DNA from: Actinopolyspora saharensis
GTDB taxonomy: Bacteria; Actinomycetota; Actinomycetes; Mycobacteriales; Pseudonocardiaceae
Direction: 5' to 3'
DNA length: 64,000 bases
NCBI RefSeq assembly: GCF_900100925.1
Contig: NZ_FNKO01000002.1
Location: 1,550,001 to 1,614,000, forward strand
Both the position numbers and the translations under genes were made by a program. Shown here in pieces: positions 1 through 8,322 of this stretch. Every line of letters begins with the position of its first letter. The first letter of the stretch is position 1. Under the pieces are notes generated by a model. The model did not search any database and was not told the DNA's origin. It saw nothing but the letters and a program-made list of their open reading frames with translations.

Positions 1-471
1 GAGCTGCGGCGGCTGCGGAGCGGAGTCGTCGGGGCTGACGGCCATCCTGCGGTACTCGCCGAGCACGAGCCCGGCCAGCCCCGCCGTGAACACGGCGTCA
101 CCGACCGCGGTGCGCCGCACCGCGTCCACCAGCTCCTCCACCGAAGCCGACTTGACCAGGTAGCCGGAAGCCCCGGCCTTGACCGCCTCCAGCACGTCGG
201 CGTGCTCCCCGCTGGCCGAGAGCACCAGCACCCGGGTGCCCGAGATCTCCTGGGTGATCTGCCTGGTCGCCTCCACCCCGGAGGTGTCGCCGAGGTTGAG
301 GTCCATCAGCACCACGTCGGGACGCACCGTCCGCGCGATCCGCAGCGCCGAGACGGCGTCGCCCGTGGTCGCACCAACCTCGAAGCCGCGCTCGGTGAGG
401 TCCCGTGCGACACCGTCCCGCCAGATCGGGTGGTCGTCGACCACCATCACCGAAGTCTCCGAGCCAGTCAT
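1..471 (-). CDS. NarL/LuxR-family response regulator, 3' part cut by window edge
   Basis: Receiver half of a DNA-binding response regulator. It reads from an ATG at 471 through the left edge without a stop (157 codons). The start of the protein has the acidic pocket (VVDDH), the phospho-acceptor is Asp57 in the LMDLNLGD context, and the conserved Lys lies in GYLVKSAS. After the receiver domain a Pro/Gln-rich linker begins; the LuxR-type helix-turn-helix expected next lies outside the window. The start overlaps the stop of the upstream sensor kinase by ATGA, so the two are translationally coupled and should form a kinase/regulator pair. By family knowledge the kinase is MacS-like, which would make this a MacR-like regulator. 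The receiver assignment is firm; the name is inference. Confidence 0.88.
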   Translation of the reverse strand, partial: MTGSETSVMVVDDHPIWRDGVARDLTERGFEVGATTGDAVSALRIARTVRPDVVLMDLNLGDTSGVEATRQITQEISGTRVLVLSASGEHADVLEAVKAGASGYLVKSASVEELVDAVRRTAVGDAVFTAGLAGLVLGEYRRMAVSPDDSAPQPPQL

Positions 472-1793
472 GCCGTCGCTCCTCCGTGCTGCCCCCGTGC
501 CCGATCCCCGTCGTGCGCGGAATCGCCACGTTTCGTTCCGGAGCGGGGGACGTGGATCTCCCACTCGGTCCCCTCGCCCTCGGCCGTGTCCAAAGTGATC
601 GTCCCACCCAGACTCTCCACGCGGCCACGGATCGACTGGGCCACACCCATCCTGCCCTCGGAGGCGGCCCGCTCCAACCGCCCCTCGGGGATGCCCGGGC
701 CGTCGTCGCGGATGCTGAGCACCACCTCGTCACCGAGGTCCTCCAGCAGCAGCCAGGCCTGGGCCTGCGCCCCGGCGTGCTCCTCGACGTTGTTCAGCGC
801 TTCCCTGGCCGCGGAGAACAGCGCCGAGGCGTCGGCGGCGGGAAGGGCGACCTTCGTGGCGGGAACGGAGACGTTGACCCGGGCGCTGTCGAGCGCCCTC
901 AGCTGCGCTGCCAAGTCCGTGCTCCCGTTCGAGGTCTCGGCCGGACCGGTGGAGACCAGCGCGCGCAGCGCCGTCTCCTGCTCACCCGCCAGCGCGGCGA
1001 GCTCGGCGGCCTCCCCGCCCAGCTCGCGCCCGCGTCCGCGCACCCGCGCGAGCACCTGGAGCACGCTGTCGTGGATGTCGCGGGCCAGCCGCTCCCGCTC
1101 AGCCGTGGCCGCCTCGGTGCGCAGGGCACGAGCCAGCCGTTCCGTGGAGATCCGCGCCGTGTCCGAGGCCAGTCCGAGCAGCAGCCCTATGGTCACGTGC
1201 AGGATCGTGTCCATCCACATGTTGGGGTCGATGTAGCCGCGCATGGCGAAGTTGGCTGCAGCGGCGACGGCACCGCTGAGCAGGCCGCGGAACGTTCCCC
1301 ACTGCACCGCGGCCACCGTGACCATCGAGGCGTGCCAGATGGTGACCACGGTTGGCCTGCCGCTTTCCAGCTGCTGCTCGGTCAGCACCAGGTAGCACGC
1401 CGCGAACAGCGCCATGGTCACGACCTGGTCCACCGCGACGAGGAGGTCGGTCCGGCCGGAGGGTTTGCTGTAGCGCCAGAACGTGAAGCCGGTCCACAGG
1501 ATCATCCCCGCCATGACCACCACCGCGAGCGCGGGGCGCTCGTAAGCGGGGAACATGATCAAGAACCACACGAGCGCGTAGAGCAGCGCTATGACGCGGA
1601 GCCCGTTGTGCGCCCTCCACAGCGGGATCCGTCCGTCGGTGACCGTCTCCCCCGCCGCGGAATCCGAGTTCCCGGAAGCGGTCTCCGGGGTGCCGCGTGC
1701 CACGATCGTCCGTAACAACCCCGATTCCTCCTTCCGGGACGACTCACCGGTCGGCCCGCCCGTGTCCGTTCGACGACTGCCCACGCTGCCCAC
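468..1793 (-). CDS. macS: MacS-family sensor histidine kinase
   Basis: Membrane sensor kinase of 441 residues, probably starting with GTG at 1793 behind a weak AGGA. The N-terminal half carries about five hydrophobic segments (from about residue 65 to 195, beginning RVIALLYALVWFLI), matching the DUF5931 sensor domain of MacS proteins. A HisKA_3 dimerisation helix follows, with the phosphorylated His241 in the ERERLARDIHDS motif. A HATPase_c domain ends the protein, with N box AREALNNVEEHA and G box DDGPGIP. It should autophosphorylate and transfer phosphate to the overlapping downstream response regulator. In Streptomyces, MacRS influences morphogenesis and actinorhodin production. The stimulus cannot be read from the sequence. 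Family assignment is good; the symbol is by similarity only. Confidence 0.85.
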   Translation of the reverse strand: MGSVGSRRTDTGGPTGESSRKEESGLLRTIVARGTPETASGNSDSAAGETVTDGRIPLWRAHNGLRVIALLYALVWFLIMFPAYERPALAVVVMAGMILWTGFTFWRYSKPSGRTDLLVAVDQVVTMALFAACYLVLTEQQLESGRPTVVTIWHASMVTVAAVQWGTFRGLLSGAVAAAANFAMRGYIDPNMWMDTILHVTIGLLLGLASDTARISTERLARALRTEAATAERERLARDIHDSVLQVLARVRGRGRELGGEAAELAALAGEQETALRALVSTGPAETSNGSTDLAAQLRALDSARVNVSVPATKVALPAADASALFSAAREALNNVEEHAGAQAQAWLLLEDLGDEVVLSIRDDGPGIPEGRLERAASEGRMGVAQSIRGRVESLGGTITLDTAEGEGTEWEIHVPRSGTKRGDSAHDGDRARGQHGGATA

Positions 1794-2163
1794 CTTCGGA
1801 AGTCCTTTCCGGTTGACTCGCCAAGGGCTCGCTCCCTTCGACGGTTGCGCTCAACCGTGCGTTCCACCGGCGCGGGACTCGTGGAGATCCGTGAGACATC
1901 CTGCCGCAGTGCCGGAAGGAACCGCGGAGAGCCCGCAACCGTCCACGAAGCGGGACACCTCGCGAAGTCGGTGGGCAACTCCGGCTCGCGGCCGGTGTGG
2001 CGCGTCGTGGAGCGGCACTCGGTGCGGAAAGCGCTTCCCAAGAGGGGTGGCAGGGTTGGAGTGATTGTGCACACTGTCCCTCCGGGCGGTGTACGGAACT
2101 CGGACCGCGTTCCCGGCCGGTGTTCGCACGAGGATTCCCGCAGAGGAGCAAGGGGAGGAAACC
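1794..2163. other. 370-bp divergent intergenic region
   Basis: Lies between the minus-strand sensor kinase and the plus-strand diguanylate cyclase and must hold both promoters. Open frames here are short and not coding-like. A small hairpin (CGGAA-GTCC-TTTCCG) sits just before the kinase start. The plus-strand ribosome site GGGGAGG at 2152-2158 precedes the GTG at 2164. I see no clear operator or riboswitch. Confidence 0.4.
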
Positions 2164-3360
2164 GTGGGGGAATGGCCACTGTGGAGACTGCGGCCGGCTG
2201 CCCTGTGGTACGTGCTCGCGGTGCAGCTCACGGCGGTCGCGTCGGTCGCGGTCGTGGTCGCGGTGACCGAACGCCCCACCGCGGAGCAGCTGCACGAATT
2301 CGGCCTGCTCGCCGTGACCGGCGGCGCGGTGATCGTGGGGACCTCGCTGTCGATCCACCTGCGGGACGGCATCAGGCGCAACCCGTGGACCATCCACATC
2401 TGCTACCTCGTCGCCGGTCTGCTGGTCCTGCCCCCGAACCTGCTCGTGCTGCTGCTGCTCGGACCGGCGCTGCACGGGGTGCTCGACGCGCGGGAGGCTC
2501 CCCACCGCTGGATGTTCATCAACGCGGCCACCGTGCTGGCCACGTTCGCCGCACGAGCCGTGCTGGGCTGGGAAAGCCCACACTGGTCTCCCTGGGCGCT
2601 GGTCGCCGCCGGCGCCACCCTGCTGCTGACGCGCGCCGCGCTCGTCGCGGCCGGTTTACGGCTACGCAGCCCGCGGGCCGACAAGTCCGATGTGCTCGGT
2701 GACCCCATAGACGTGCTGCTGGGCATCGTCGCGGTCAGCCTCGGGATGCTGATCGCCGTGGCGGTCGAGTTCCGCGCGGCGAGCGCGCTGCTCGCGGCCC
2801 CGCCGATGGCGCTGCTCGACCTCGCCGGTCAGCTCCCGCAGTGGCGGCGCTCGGCGCAACGGGACGGAAAGACCGGCCTGGTGAACGCGATGCACTGGGA
2901 CAAGCTCGCCCGCGCCGAACTGGCCAAAGCGAGCTCGCGCGGCCAGGACGTCACCGTGCTGCTGCTGGACCTGGACCACTTCAAACGCGTCAACGACGAA
3001 CTCGGGCACCTCGCGGGCGACGCGGCGCTGGCCTCGGTGGCGCTGATGCTGCGCGGCAGCGTGCGCAAGGGCGACCTGGTGGGCCGGTTCGGCGGGGAGG
3101 AGTTCGTGGTGCTGCTGCCCGAAGCCGACACCGATGCCGCGGGCGAAGTCGCCCACCGGATCAGGAGAGCCACCGCCTCGCTGTCCGTGCCGGTCAGGGA
3201 CACGGCAGGTGTGCAGCACCGACTCGACGACCTGACCATCAGCATCGGAGTGGCCGGAACCGCGCGCCTCGGCTACGAACTGGGCGACCTGCTCGTGGCC
3301 GCCGACGCGGCGCTGCTGGAGGCCAAGGCGGCAGGCAGGAATGCCGTCACCCTGGCTTAG
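2164..3360 (+). CDS. Membrane-bound diguanylate cyclase (GGDEF)
   Basis: Makes cyclic di-GMP from two GTP. The 398-residue protein starts at GTG 2164, chosen because GGGGAGG sits about six bases upstream and the sequence before it has no coding character. Residues 10-200 hold six or so hydrophobic segments, forming an uncharacterised membrane sensor domain. The GGDEF domain occupies about residues 230-395. It has the substrate/metal region LLLDLDHFKRVNDELGH, an intact active-site GGEEF at residues 310-314, and an inhibitory-site RxxD (RKGD) exactly five residues before it, so feedback inhibition by c-di-GMP is likely. There is no EAL domain. It stands alone on the plus strand and is followed by the palindromic repeats. 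Activity is predicted from intact motifs; its signal and target are unknown. Confidence 0.9.
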   Translation: MGEWPLWRLRPAALWYVLAVQLTAVASVAVVVAVTERPTAEQLHEFGLLAVTGGAVIVGTSLSIHLRDGIRRNPWTIHICYLVAGLLVLPPNLLVLLLLGPALHGVLDAREAPHRWMFINAATVLATFAARAVLGWESPHWSPWALVAAGATLLLTRAALVAAGLRLRSPRADKSDVLGDPIDVLLGIVAVSLGMLIAVAVEFRAASALLAAPPMALLDLAGQLPQWRRSAQRDGKTGLVNAMHWDKLARAELAKASSRGQDVTVLLLDLDHFKRVNDELGHLAGDAALASVALMLRGSVRKGDLVGRFGGEEFVVLLPEADTDAAGEVAHRIRRATASLSVPVRDTAGVQHRLDDLTISIGVAGTARLGYELGDLLVAADAALLEAKAAGRNAVTLA

Positions 3361-3370
3361 GAAGTTCTTC

Positions 3371-3654
3371 GGCGGTGCCGGTTGCTGAGGTGGTTGGTTA
3401 GCCGTCACGTGAGTCGGCGCCTTGCTGTGTTGGGCCGCTCTTGAGTAGCGACCTACGCTGCGAGCGGCCCGGCCTTGCAATGCATCCGACTCACGCACCG
3501 GAGCTTCTCGTTCTGCGTGGGCTCAGAGCATCTGCGTTGGGGTGAGGCCTTTCCGGCGGTGCCGGTTGCTGAGGTGGTTGCTTGGCCGGCACGTGAGTCG
3601 GCGCCTCGGGAGTGTTGGGCCGCTACGGACGCCGGAGCCGGCTTTCGCCAGCTC
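3371..3654. repeat. Tandem intergenic repeat, unit of about 184 bp
   Basis: The gap between the cyclase stop and the convergent deacetylase is filled by a repeat. The block GGCGGTGCCGGTTGCTGAGG begins at 3371 and again at 3555. In both copies it runs on through GTGGTTG and a CGTGAGTCGGCGCC block (CGTGAGTCGG at 3408 and 3592). The first unit carries a complete nested palindrome (3408-3495). The second is cut after its left half, just before the deacetylase stop at 3655. A connecting block CTGCGTTGGGGTGAGG at about 3531 recurs near 31503. Related copies lie at 22.8 and 31.4 kb. No coding potential is evident. Confidence 0.75.
3408..3495. repeat. Nested-palindrome element, copy 1 (88 bp)
   Basis: Three inverted repeats lie one inside another. 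The outer arms are CGTGAGTCGG (3408-3417) and CCGACTCACG (3486-3495). The middle arms are GGGCCGCTC (3432-3440) and GAGCGGCCC (3462-3470). The apical hairpin is GTAG-CGAC-CTAC (3445-3456). All pairings are perfect. The element can form a long cruciform, or an RNA stem on either strand, and could end transcription of the two convergent genes. The same plan recurs at 22748-22838, 31378-31464 and 31564-31650 with different stem sequences. Confidence 0.8.
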
Positions 3655-4317
3655 TCAACACCCCGGCACGGGACGGAACTCGTAGCCCTCGGCGCGCAAC
3701 TCGGGCAGGGCGGTGCGCAGTGCCTGGATGGTTTTCTCGCGGTTGCCTCCGCCGTCGTGCAGTAGCACCACGGCGCGTGGGGAGGCCGCCTCCACCAAGC
3801 GGTCGGCGAGCGCCTCGGCATCCGGGCGCTTCCAGTCCTTCGGGTCGACGTTCCACAGGACCGACCGCAGGTCGTGTTCGGCGAGCGCATCCTGGACGGC
3901 ATCGTTGGTGGCGCCGTACGGGGGGCGTATGCAGTCGCTGTCCGAGCCGACGGCACGCACCTCGTCCACGGAGCGCCGTAACTGGCTGTCCAGCTCCGCG
4001 GGGCTGAGCTTGGTGAGGTTTCGGTGGTTCCAGGTGTGCGTCGCCACGACGTGGCCCTCGGCCAGCATGCGCTGAGCGAGCTCGTGATTTCCGGCCAGGT
4101 TCTCGCCGAGCGCGAAGAACGTCGCCCGGACGTCATTGTCGTTCAGCACGGTCAGGATCTCGTCGGTGTCGTTCGACGGCCCGTCGTCGAAGGTCAGGTA
4201 CAGCGGTTTGGCCTCGCTGTCTGCCTGTGTGGGCGCGACGCATCCGGCGAGCACAACGGCGCACAGGAGCGGGATCAGTCCGGTAGCGACACGGCGCCAC
4301 GACGTGGTCTTGGTCAT
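3655..4317 (-). CDS. NodB-type polysaccharide deacetylase lipoprotein
   Basis: Predicted exported carbohydrate de-N-acetylase of 220 residues. The ATG at 4317 is preferred over an upstream in-frame ATG because it places a basic n-region directly before the hydrophobic stretch and the lipobox VLAGC, indicating a lipid-anchored protein outside the membrane. The NodB fold motifs are intact: TFDDGP (catalytic Asp and first metal ligand), the metal-binding HTWNH, RPPYG, and a C-terminal LLHDGGG carrying the catalytic His. Such enzymes remove acetyl groups from peptidoglycan or other N-acetylated glycans; the substrate cannot be told. It is divergent from the AfsQ1-like regulator, with 113 bp between them, so the two may share control. 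Its 3' end abuts the truncated repeat unit. Confidence 0.87.
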   Translation of the reverse strand: MTKTTSWRRVATGLIPLLCAVVLAGCVAPTQADSEAKPLYLTFDDGPSNDTDEILTVLNDNDVRATFFALGENLAGNHELAQRMLAEGHVVATHTWNHRNLTKLSPAELDSQLRRSVDEVRAVGSDSDCIRPPYGATNDAVQDALAEHDLRSVLWNVDPKDWKRPDAEALADRLVEAASPRAVVLLHDGGGNREKTIQALRTALPELRAEGYEFRPVPGC

Positions 4318-4430
4318 GGAACCGAAGGTCCGCCACGACCTTGGCGATCCGGTCGTCGTGATGTCCCGATCGTGTCGCAATCAGGCCCCGCTCCCGCAAG
4401 AACGGTCCGTTTTCCCCGAAAATCGCGGTA

Positions 4431-5108
4431 ATGGCGCAGATCTTGTTGATCGAGGATGATCAGTCCATCCGTACCAGCCTCGCGCTCGCCCTCGGCAGGC
4501 ACGGGCACCAGACGCGCGAAGCGGACACCGGAGAGGACGGTCTCCGCATGCTGGCCTCGGCGGAACCGGATGTCGTGGTGCTGGATCTGATGCTGCCCGG
4601 AATGGACGGCTTCGAGGTGTGTCGGCGCATCCGCGCGAAGTCCGCAGTACCCGTCATCATGCTCACCGCGCGCGGTGATGACTTCGATGTGGTCGGCGGC
4701 CTCGAGGCCGGTGCGGACGACTACGTGATCAAACCCGTACAACCGAGGGTGCTCGACGCGCGCATTCGTGCGGTGTTGCGCAGGGGGACGTTCGCCGAGC
4801 AGACGCAGTCCGACCGCTACCGCGACCTGACCATCGACCGCGCCGCGCTCACCGTCACCAAGGGTGATCAGCAGCTCGCGCTGACTCCGACCGAGCTGCG
4901 CGTGCTGCTGGAACTGTCCCGCTCGCCCGGTCAGGTGCTCAGTCGCATGCAGCTGCTCGAGCTGGTGTGGGAGTACGACTACCTCGGCGACTCCCGCCTG
5001 GTGGACAACTGCGTGCAGCGGTTGCGCGCGAAGATCGAGGACGAGCCCGCGCGGCCGGTGTTCGTGCAGACGGTGCGCGGGTTCGGCTACCGGTTCGGGC
5101 CGGTATGA
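4431..5108 (+). CDS. afsQ1: AfsQ1-like OmpR-family response regulator
   Basis: A 225-residue two-domain response regulator. The receiver domain (1-115) has the acidic pair IEDD, phospho-acceptor Asp52 in VLDLMLPGMDG, and the conserved Lys in DDYVIKPVQ. The C-terminal winged helix (about 130-225) carries LTPTELRVLLELSR and the recognition region GDSRLVDNCVQRLRAK. The KPVQ.RVLDARIRAVLRR and WEYDYLGDSRLVD stretches resemble Streptomyces AfsQ1 rather than CseB, by recollection. It overlaps the next gene, a sensor kinase, by ATGA, so the pair is cotranslated. AfsQ1/Q2 respond to nitrogen supply and steer antibiotic production and development in streptomycetes; whether that holds here is unknown. 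Confidence 0.88.
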   Translation: MAQILLIEDDQSIRTSLALALGRHGHQTREADTGEDGLRMLASAEPDVVVLDLMLPGMDGFEVCRRIRAKSAVPVIMLTARGDDFDVVGGLEAGADDYVIKPVQPRVLDARIRAVLRRGTFAEQTQSDRYRDLTIDRAALTVTKGDQQLALTPTELRVLLELSRSPGQVLSRMQLLELVWEYDYLGDSRLVDNCVQRLRAKIEDEPARPVFVQTVRGFGYRFGPV

Positions 5109-6538
5109 GGAGACGTGCGTCGCGTGATGTGCGTGCGCCGCGGGTGCTGCGCGGGCTGCGCGCCAGACTGATCGCCGCGTGCGTCGCGGTTGCCGTGCTC
5201 GCAGCCGCGACGGCGTCCTTGGTGAGTGCGGCCTCGGCCGGCAACTCGCTGCTGCGGTCGGCCCAACAGCGGATCGCGGACACCGCTGCGCGGCGGATCA
5301 CCGACACCGCGCCTGCGCTCGTCTACCCGCCGGACACCGGTGACCTGCGCAAGATCCGGGATGCCCTCGACGGGCCTGTCGTGGTGACGTACGAGTCGCT
5401 GCGCGTACACACCGGTGAGACAGCGGCGATCACCGAGCAACTGCGCACCGCCGTACATGACGGAGACCAACTCGCGCTGCAGCGGGTGGACTCCGCCACC
5501 GGGATGAAGCTGCTCATCGGCGTCCCGGTGCTGATCACCGGTGTGGACGGGCAGCAGCGGCCGTCCGGGATCGAGGTGTACCTGGTGCGTGACCTCGGTG
5601 ACGTGGTGCGGGAGGCGAACGCGCTCACCCGGAACGCGATATGGACGAGCGCGCTCGCGCTGCCGGTCGCCGTGCTGCTGGCCCTGCTGGCGGCGCGTGG
5701 CGTGCTGCGGCCGGTGCGCGAGCTCCGCGGAACCGCGCGCAAACTGGCCGCGGGCGACCTCGACGCCCGGTTGCGGCCCAGCGGCGCCGACGAGTTGGCC
5801 GAGCTCGCCACCACGTTCAACGACACCGCGGCCTCGTTGCAGTCCTCCATCGGCGAGCTGGCCAGAATGGAAGCCGACTCCCGCCGGTTCGTCGCCGACG
5901 TGTCACACGAGCTACGCACGCCACTCACCACCCTGACCTCCGTTGCCGAGATGCTGGAAGAGGATCTGGAGCGGATGCCGTCCGACGCACGGGCCTCCAT
6001 CGAGCTTGCCATCGCCGAAACCCGGCGACTGGCGTCGCTCGTCGAGGACCTGATGGAGATCGCCCGGTTCGATGCGGGCGCCGCGCAACCGCACCTGGAA
6101 CGGGTGGACATGCCCGGTGCGGTGCGGGAGTGCCTGCGGTCGCGCTCCTGGACCGAGCAGGTGCGGCTGGACTCGCCGGAGGAGCTGGCCGCCGTGCTGG
6201 ATCGGCGCCGACTGGATGTGATCGTGGCGAACCTCGTCGGCAATGCACTCCGGCACGGGGAACCACCGGTATTGGTGCGGTTGAGCGCGGACGAGCAGGA
6301 GGTGCACCTCGAGGTGATCGACAACGGCCCGGGACTGCCGGAGGAGGGCGCGGCGCAGCTGTTCGACCGCTTCTACAAGGCGGACTCCTCGCGCGGCCGG
6401 TCCGCGGGCAGCGGTCTCGGGATGGCGATCACCGCGGAGAACGTGTGGCTGCACGGCGGCACCGTCGAGGCGGGCGATGCCGACGGTGCGGGAGCCCGGT
6501 TCGCGGTCAGGCTGCCGCGCTGGTCGGAGGAAACATGA
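5105..6538 (+). CDS. afsQ2: AfsQ2-like sensor histidine kinase
   Basis: A 477-residue membrane kinase starting at the ATG that overlaps the regulator stop. A basic N-terminus leads into a first membrane helix (about 20-40). An extracytoplasmic sensor of about 130 residues follows, then a second helix (about 180-200) and a HAMP linker (PVRELRGTARKLAAGDL). The HisKA helix carries His268 in DVSHELRTPLTTL. The HATPase domain shows the N box (IVANLVGNALRHG) and G boxes (DNGPGLPEEG, GSGLGMAI). It should phosphorylate the AfsQ1-like partner. Its stop is overlapped by the start of the lipoprotein gene, giving a three-gene coupled operon in which the lipoprotein may tune sensing from outside the membrane. 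That role is inference. Confidence 0.88.
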   Translation: MRRRASRDVRAPRVLRGLRARLIAACVAVAVLAAATASLVSAASAGNSLLRSAQQRIADTAARRITDTAPALVYPPDTGDLRKIRDALDGPVVVTYESLRVHTGETAAITEQLRTAVHDGDQLALQRVDSATGMKLLIGVPVLITGVDGQQRPSGIEVYLVRDLGDVVREANALTRNAIWTSALALPVAVLLALLAARGVLRPVRELRGTARKLAAGDLDARLRPSGADELAELATTFNDTAASLQSSIGELARMEADSRRFVADVSHELRTPLTTLTSVAEMLEEDLERMPSDARASIELAIAETRRLASLVEDLMEIARFDAGAAQPHLERVDMPGAVRECLRSRSWTEQVRLDSPEELAAVLDRRRLDVIVANLVGNALRHGEPPVLVRLSADEQEVHLEVIDNGPGLPEEGAAQLFDRFYKADSSRGRSAGSGLGMAITAENVWLHGGTVEAGDADGAGARFAVRLPRWSEET

Positions 6539-7029
6539 AACGAACGGCCTCGGCGCTGTGCGTGCTGCTGGTGGTGCTGCTCACCGGATGCACGGTGCGT
6601 CCGAGCGAGGTGTTCAACGGGGGAGATGCGGCGACGGGCATCGCGAAGGGCACTCCCGTGTACCTGCTGGACTCCGAAGGGAACCTGGTGCTACGGCGAC
6701 CGACGAGCAGCCTCGGCACCATCGGACAGGCCCTGCGGCTGCTGCTCACCGGAACGGATCCCGATGCGGGATCCCTGCACTCCCGCGTGCATCTGGACTC
6801 CGTGCCTACTGCGCTGGACATTCCGGTGACCACTTCGGGCGACACGATCACGGTTCGGCTACCGATACCGCGCCGGAGGGTTCACGGGGCCAAAGGTATC
6901 GATCAGATCGTGTGCACCGTGCTCGCCGTACACATCCAGCGCGGTGGGGACCCCTCCAGCAAGGTGGTGCTGACGTTCACCACGGACAGGCCGACCGAAC
7001 CGCGCACCTGTCCAGTACTGGGGCGGTAG
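6535..7029 (+). CDS. GerMN-like lipoprotein of the afsQ operon
   Basis: A 164-residue lipoprotein whose ATG overlaps the kinase stop (ATGA). The signal sequence ends in the lipobox LLTGC, so the mature protein should be anchored on the outer face of the membrane. The remainder (GTPVYLLDSEGNLVLRRP, then a helix GQALRLLLTG, then a VPTALDIPVT strand region) resembles the GerMN fold found in actinobacterial lipoproteins and sporulation proteins. That is a judgement from pattern, not a search. Two cysteines near the C-terminus (IVCTV, RTCPV) could form a disulfide. Its fixed place behind the kinase suggests it senses or modulates envelope state for the AfsQ-like pair. Confidence 0.75.
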   Translation: MKRTASALCVLLVVLLTGCTVRPSEVFNGGDAATGIAKGTPVYLLDSEGNLVLRRPTSSLGTIGQALRLLLTGTDPDAGSLHSRVHLDSVPTALDIPVTTSGDTITVRLPIPRRRVHGAKGIDQIVCTVLAVHIQRGGDPSSKVVLTFTTDRPTEPRTCPVLGR

Positions 7030-7110
7030 CACCCCGCGAACACCCGGTTGCGACAAACCCGCGACATGACGCGGACGGCATCCTGACACGGGCGCAGCAC
7101 AGTGGATGCC

Positions 7111-8322
7111 ATGACGAAGGTCCAACCGAGTACGGCTGCTCAACCGAAGGCGGGCAAGCCGTATCAACCCGCGCTGGACGGGCTGCGCGGCATCGCGATA
7201 CTGGGTGTGCTGCTGTTTCACACCGACCACCTGCCCGGTGGTTTCCTCGGTGTGGACCTGTTCTTCGCGTTGTCCGGGTATCTCATCACCGAGTTGCTGC
7301 TGCGGGAAGTCGAGACAACGGGAACGGTGTCGCTGGTCGCCTTCTGGGGCAGGCGGATCCGCAGGCTGCTGCCCGCGCTCGCGACGGTGCTCGTCGGTGT
7401 CACCGTGCTGGTATGGCTGGTGGCAACACCCGGCATGGTGCGCACGACACTCGCGGACGCCCCGTGGGTGCAGCTGAACCTGATGAACTGGCACCTGCTG
7501 GCGGAATCGGCCAGCTACTGGGACAGCTTCGGGCAGGAGCGGGTGTTCGAACACCTGTGGAGCATCGCGGTCGAGGAGCAGTTCTACCTCGTGTGGCCGG
7601 CGCTGCTGTTGCTCGTCACTCGGGGAGTCCTGCGGGTGGATCGCCGGGTCGCCGTGGTCGCTGCCGCGTGTTCGGCCATCTCCCTGGTGTTGATGATCGT
7701 GCTGGTCAGCCCGGTGGATCCGACGCGCGTCTACACCGGAACCGACACCAGGGCCTTCTCGCTGTTGCTCGGCGCCGTGGTCGCCACCCCGTGGGCGCGT
7801 GCCGTGCTGGCCCGCGCGGTCGGCCGTTGGGCGGGTGCCGCGCTGGTGGTGCTGGCGGTCGGAATCGGCGCCATATGGGCGCTTGCCGCCGGTAAGGAGT
7901 CGCTGTGGCTGTACAACGGCGGACTCTTCGCGCACTCCCTGGCCGCTGCCTTGCTGATCGGGCTGTGCGCGCGGACACCGCACGCGCTGCTCGCCAAGGT
8001 CCTCGCCTGGCAGCCGCTGCGGTGGCTGGGACTGATCTCCTACAGCCTGTACCTGTGGCACTGGCCCGTCATCGTGCTGCTGCCTCCGGAGCGGACCGGG
8101 CTCGACGGGTGGGCGCTGACCGCCGTGGTGTGCGCTGTCTCGATCGGCTTGGCCGCGCTCTCGAAGTACCTGATCGAGGACCCGATCCGATTCCGCGCCG
8201 AGTGGGCTAGGGGGCGCAAGGGGGTGGTCGCGTTCGTTGCGCTCATGGCCGGGATGGCGGTGCTGTGGCTGACACTGCCCACTCCCGATCCGTCCACGGT
8301 CGACGTCAGCAACCTGGACTGA
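7111..8322 (+). CDS. OafA/YrhL-type membrane acyltransferase
   Basis: Acyltransferase family 3 protein of 403 residues from ATG 7111 (a GTG at 7102 is an alternative). It has about ten membrane helices. The family landmarks are present: the N-terminal YQPALDGLRGIAILGVLLFH with the conserved Arg and His, FFALSGYLITELL, the RRIRRLLPA block, and EHLWSIAVEEQFYLVWP with the second conserved block. It lacks the C-terminal SGNH domain that many relatives carry and ends shortly after the last helix (LWLTLPTP). A separate SGNH lipoprotein is encoded about 2 kb downstream on the other strand and could supply that half. Members O-acylate cell-surface glycans; the acceptor here is unknown. The 3' end overlaps the convergent LysR gene by 17 bp. 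Confidence 0.86.
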   Translation: MTKVQPSTAAQPKAGKPYQPALDGLRGIAILGVLLFHTDHLPGGFLGVDLFFALSGYLITELLLREVETTGTVSLVAFWGRRIRRLLPALATVLVGVTVLVWLVATPGMVRTTLADAPWVQLNLMNWHLLAESASYWDSFGQERVFEHLWSIAVEEQFYLVWPALLLLVTRGVLRVDRRVAVVAAACSAISLVLMIVLVSPVDPTRVYTGTDTRAFSLLLGAVVATPWARAVLARAVGRWAGAALVVLAVGIGAIWALAAGKESLWLYNGGLFAHSLAAALLIGLCARTPHALLAKVLAWQPLRWLGLISYSLYLWHWPVIVLLPPERTGLDGWALTAVVCAVSIGLAALSKYLIEDPIRFRAEWARGRKGVVAFVALMAGMAVLWLTLPTPDPSTVDVSNLD

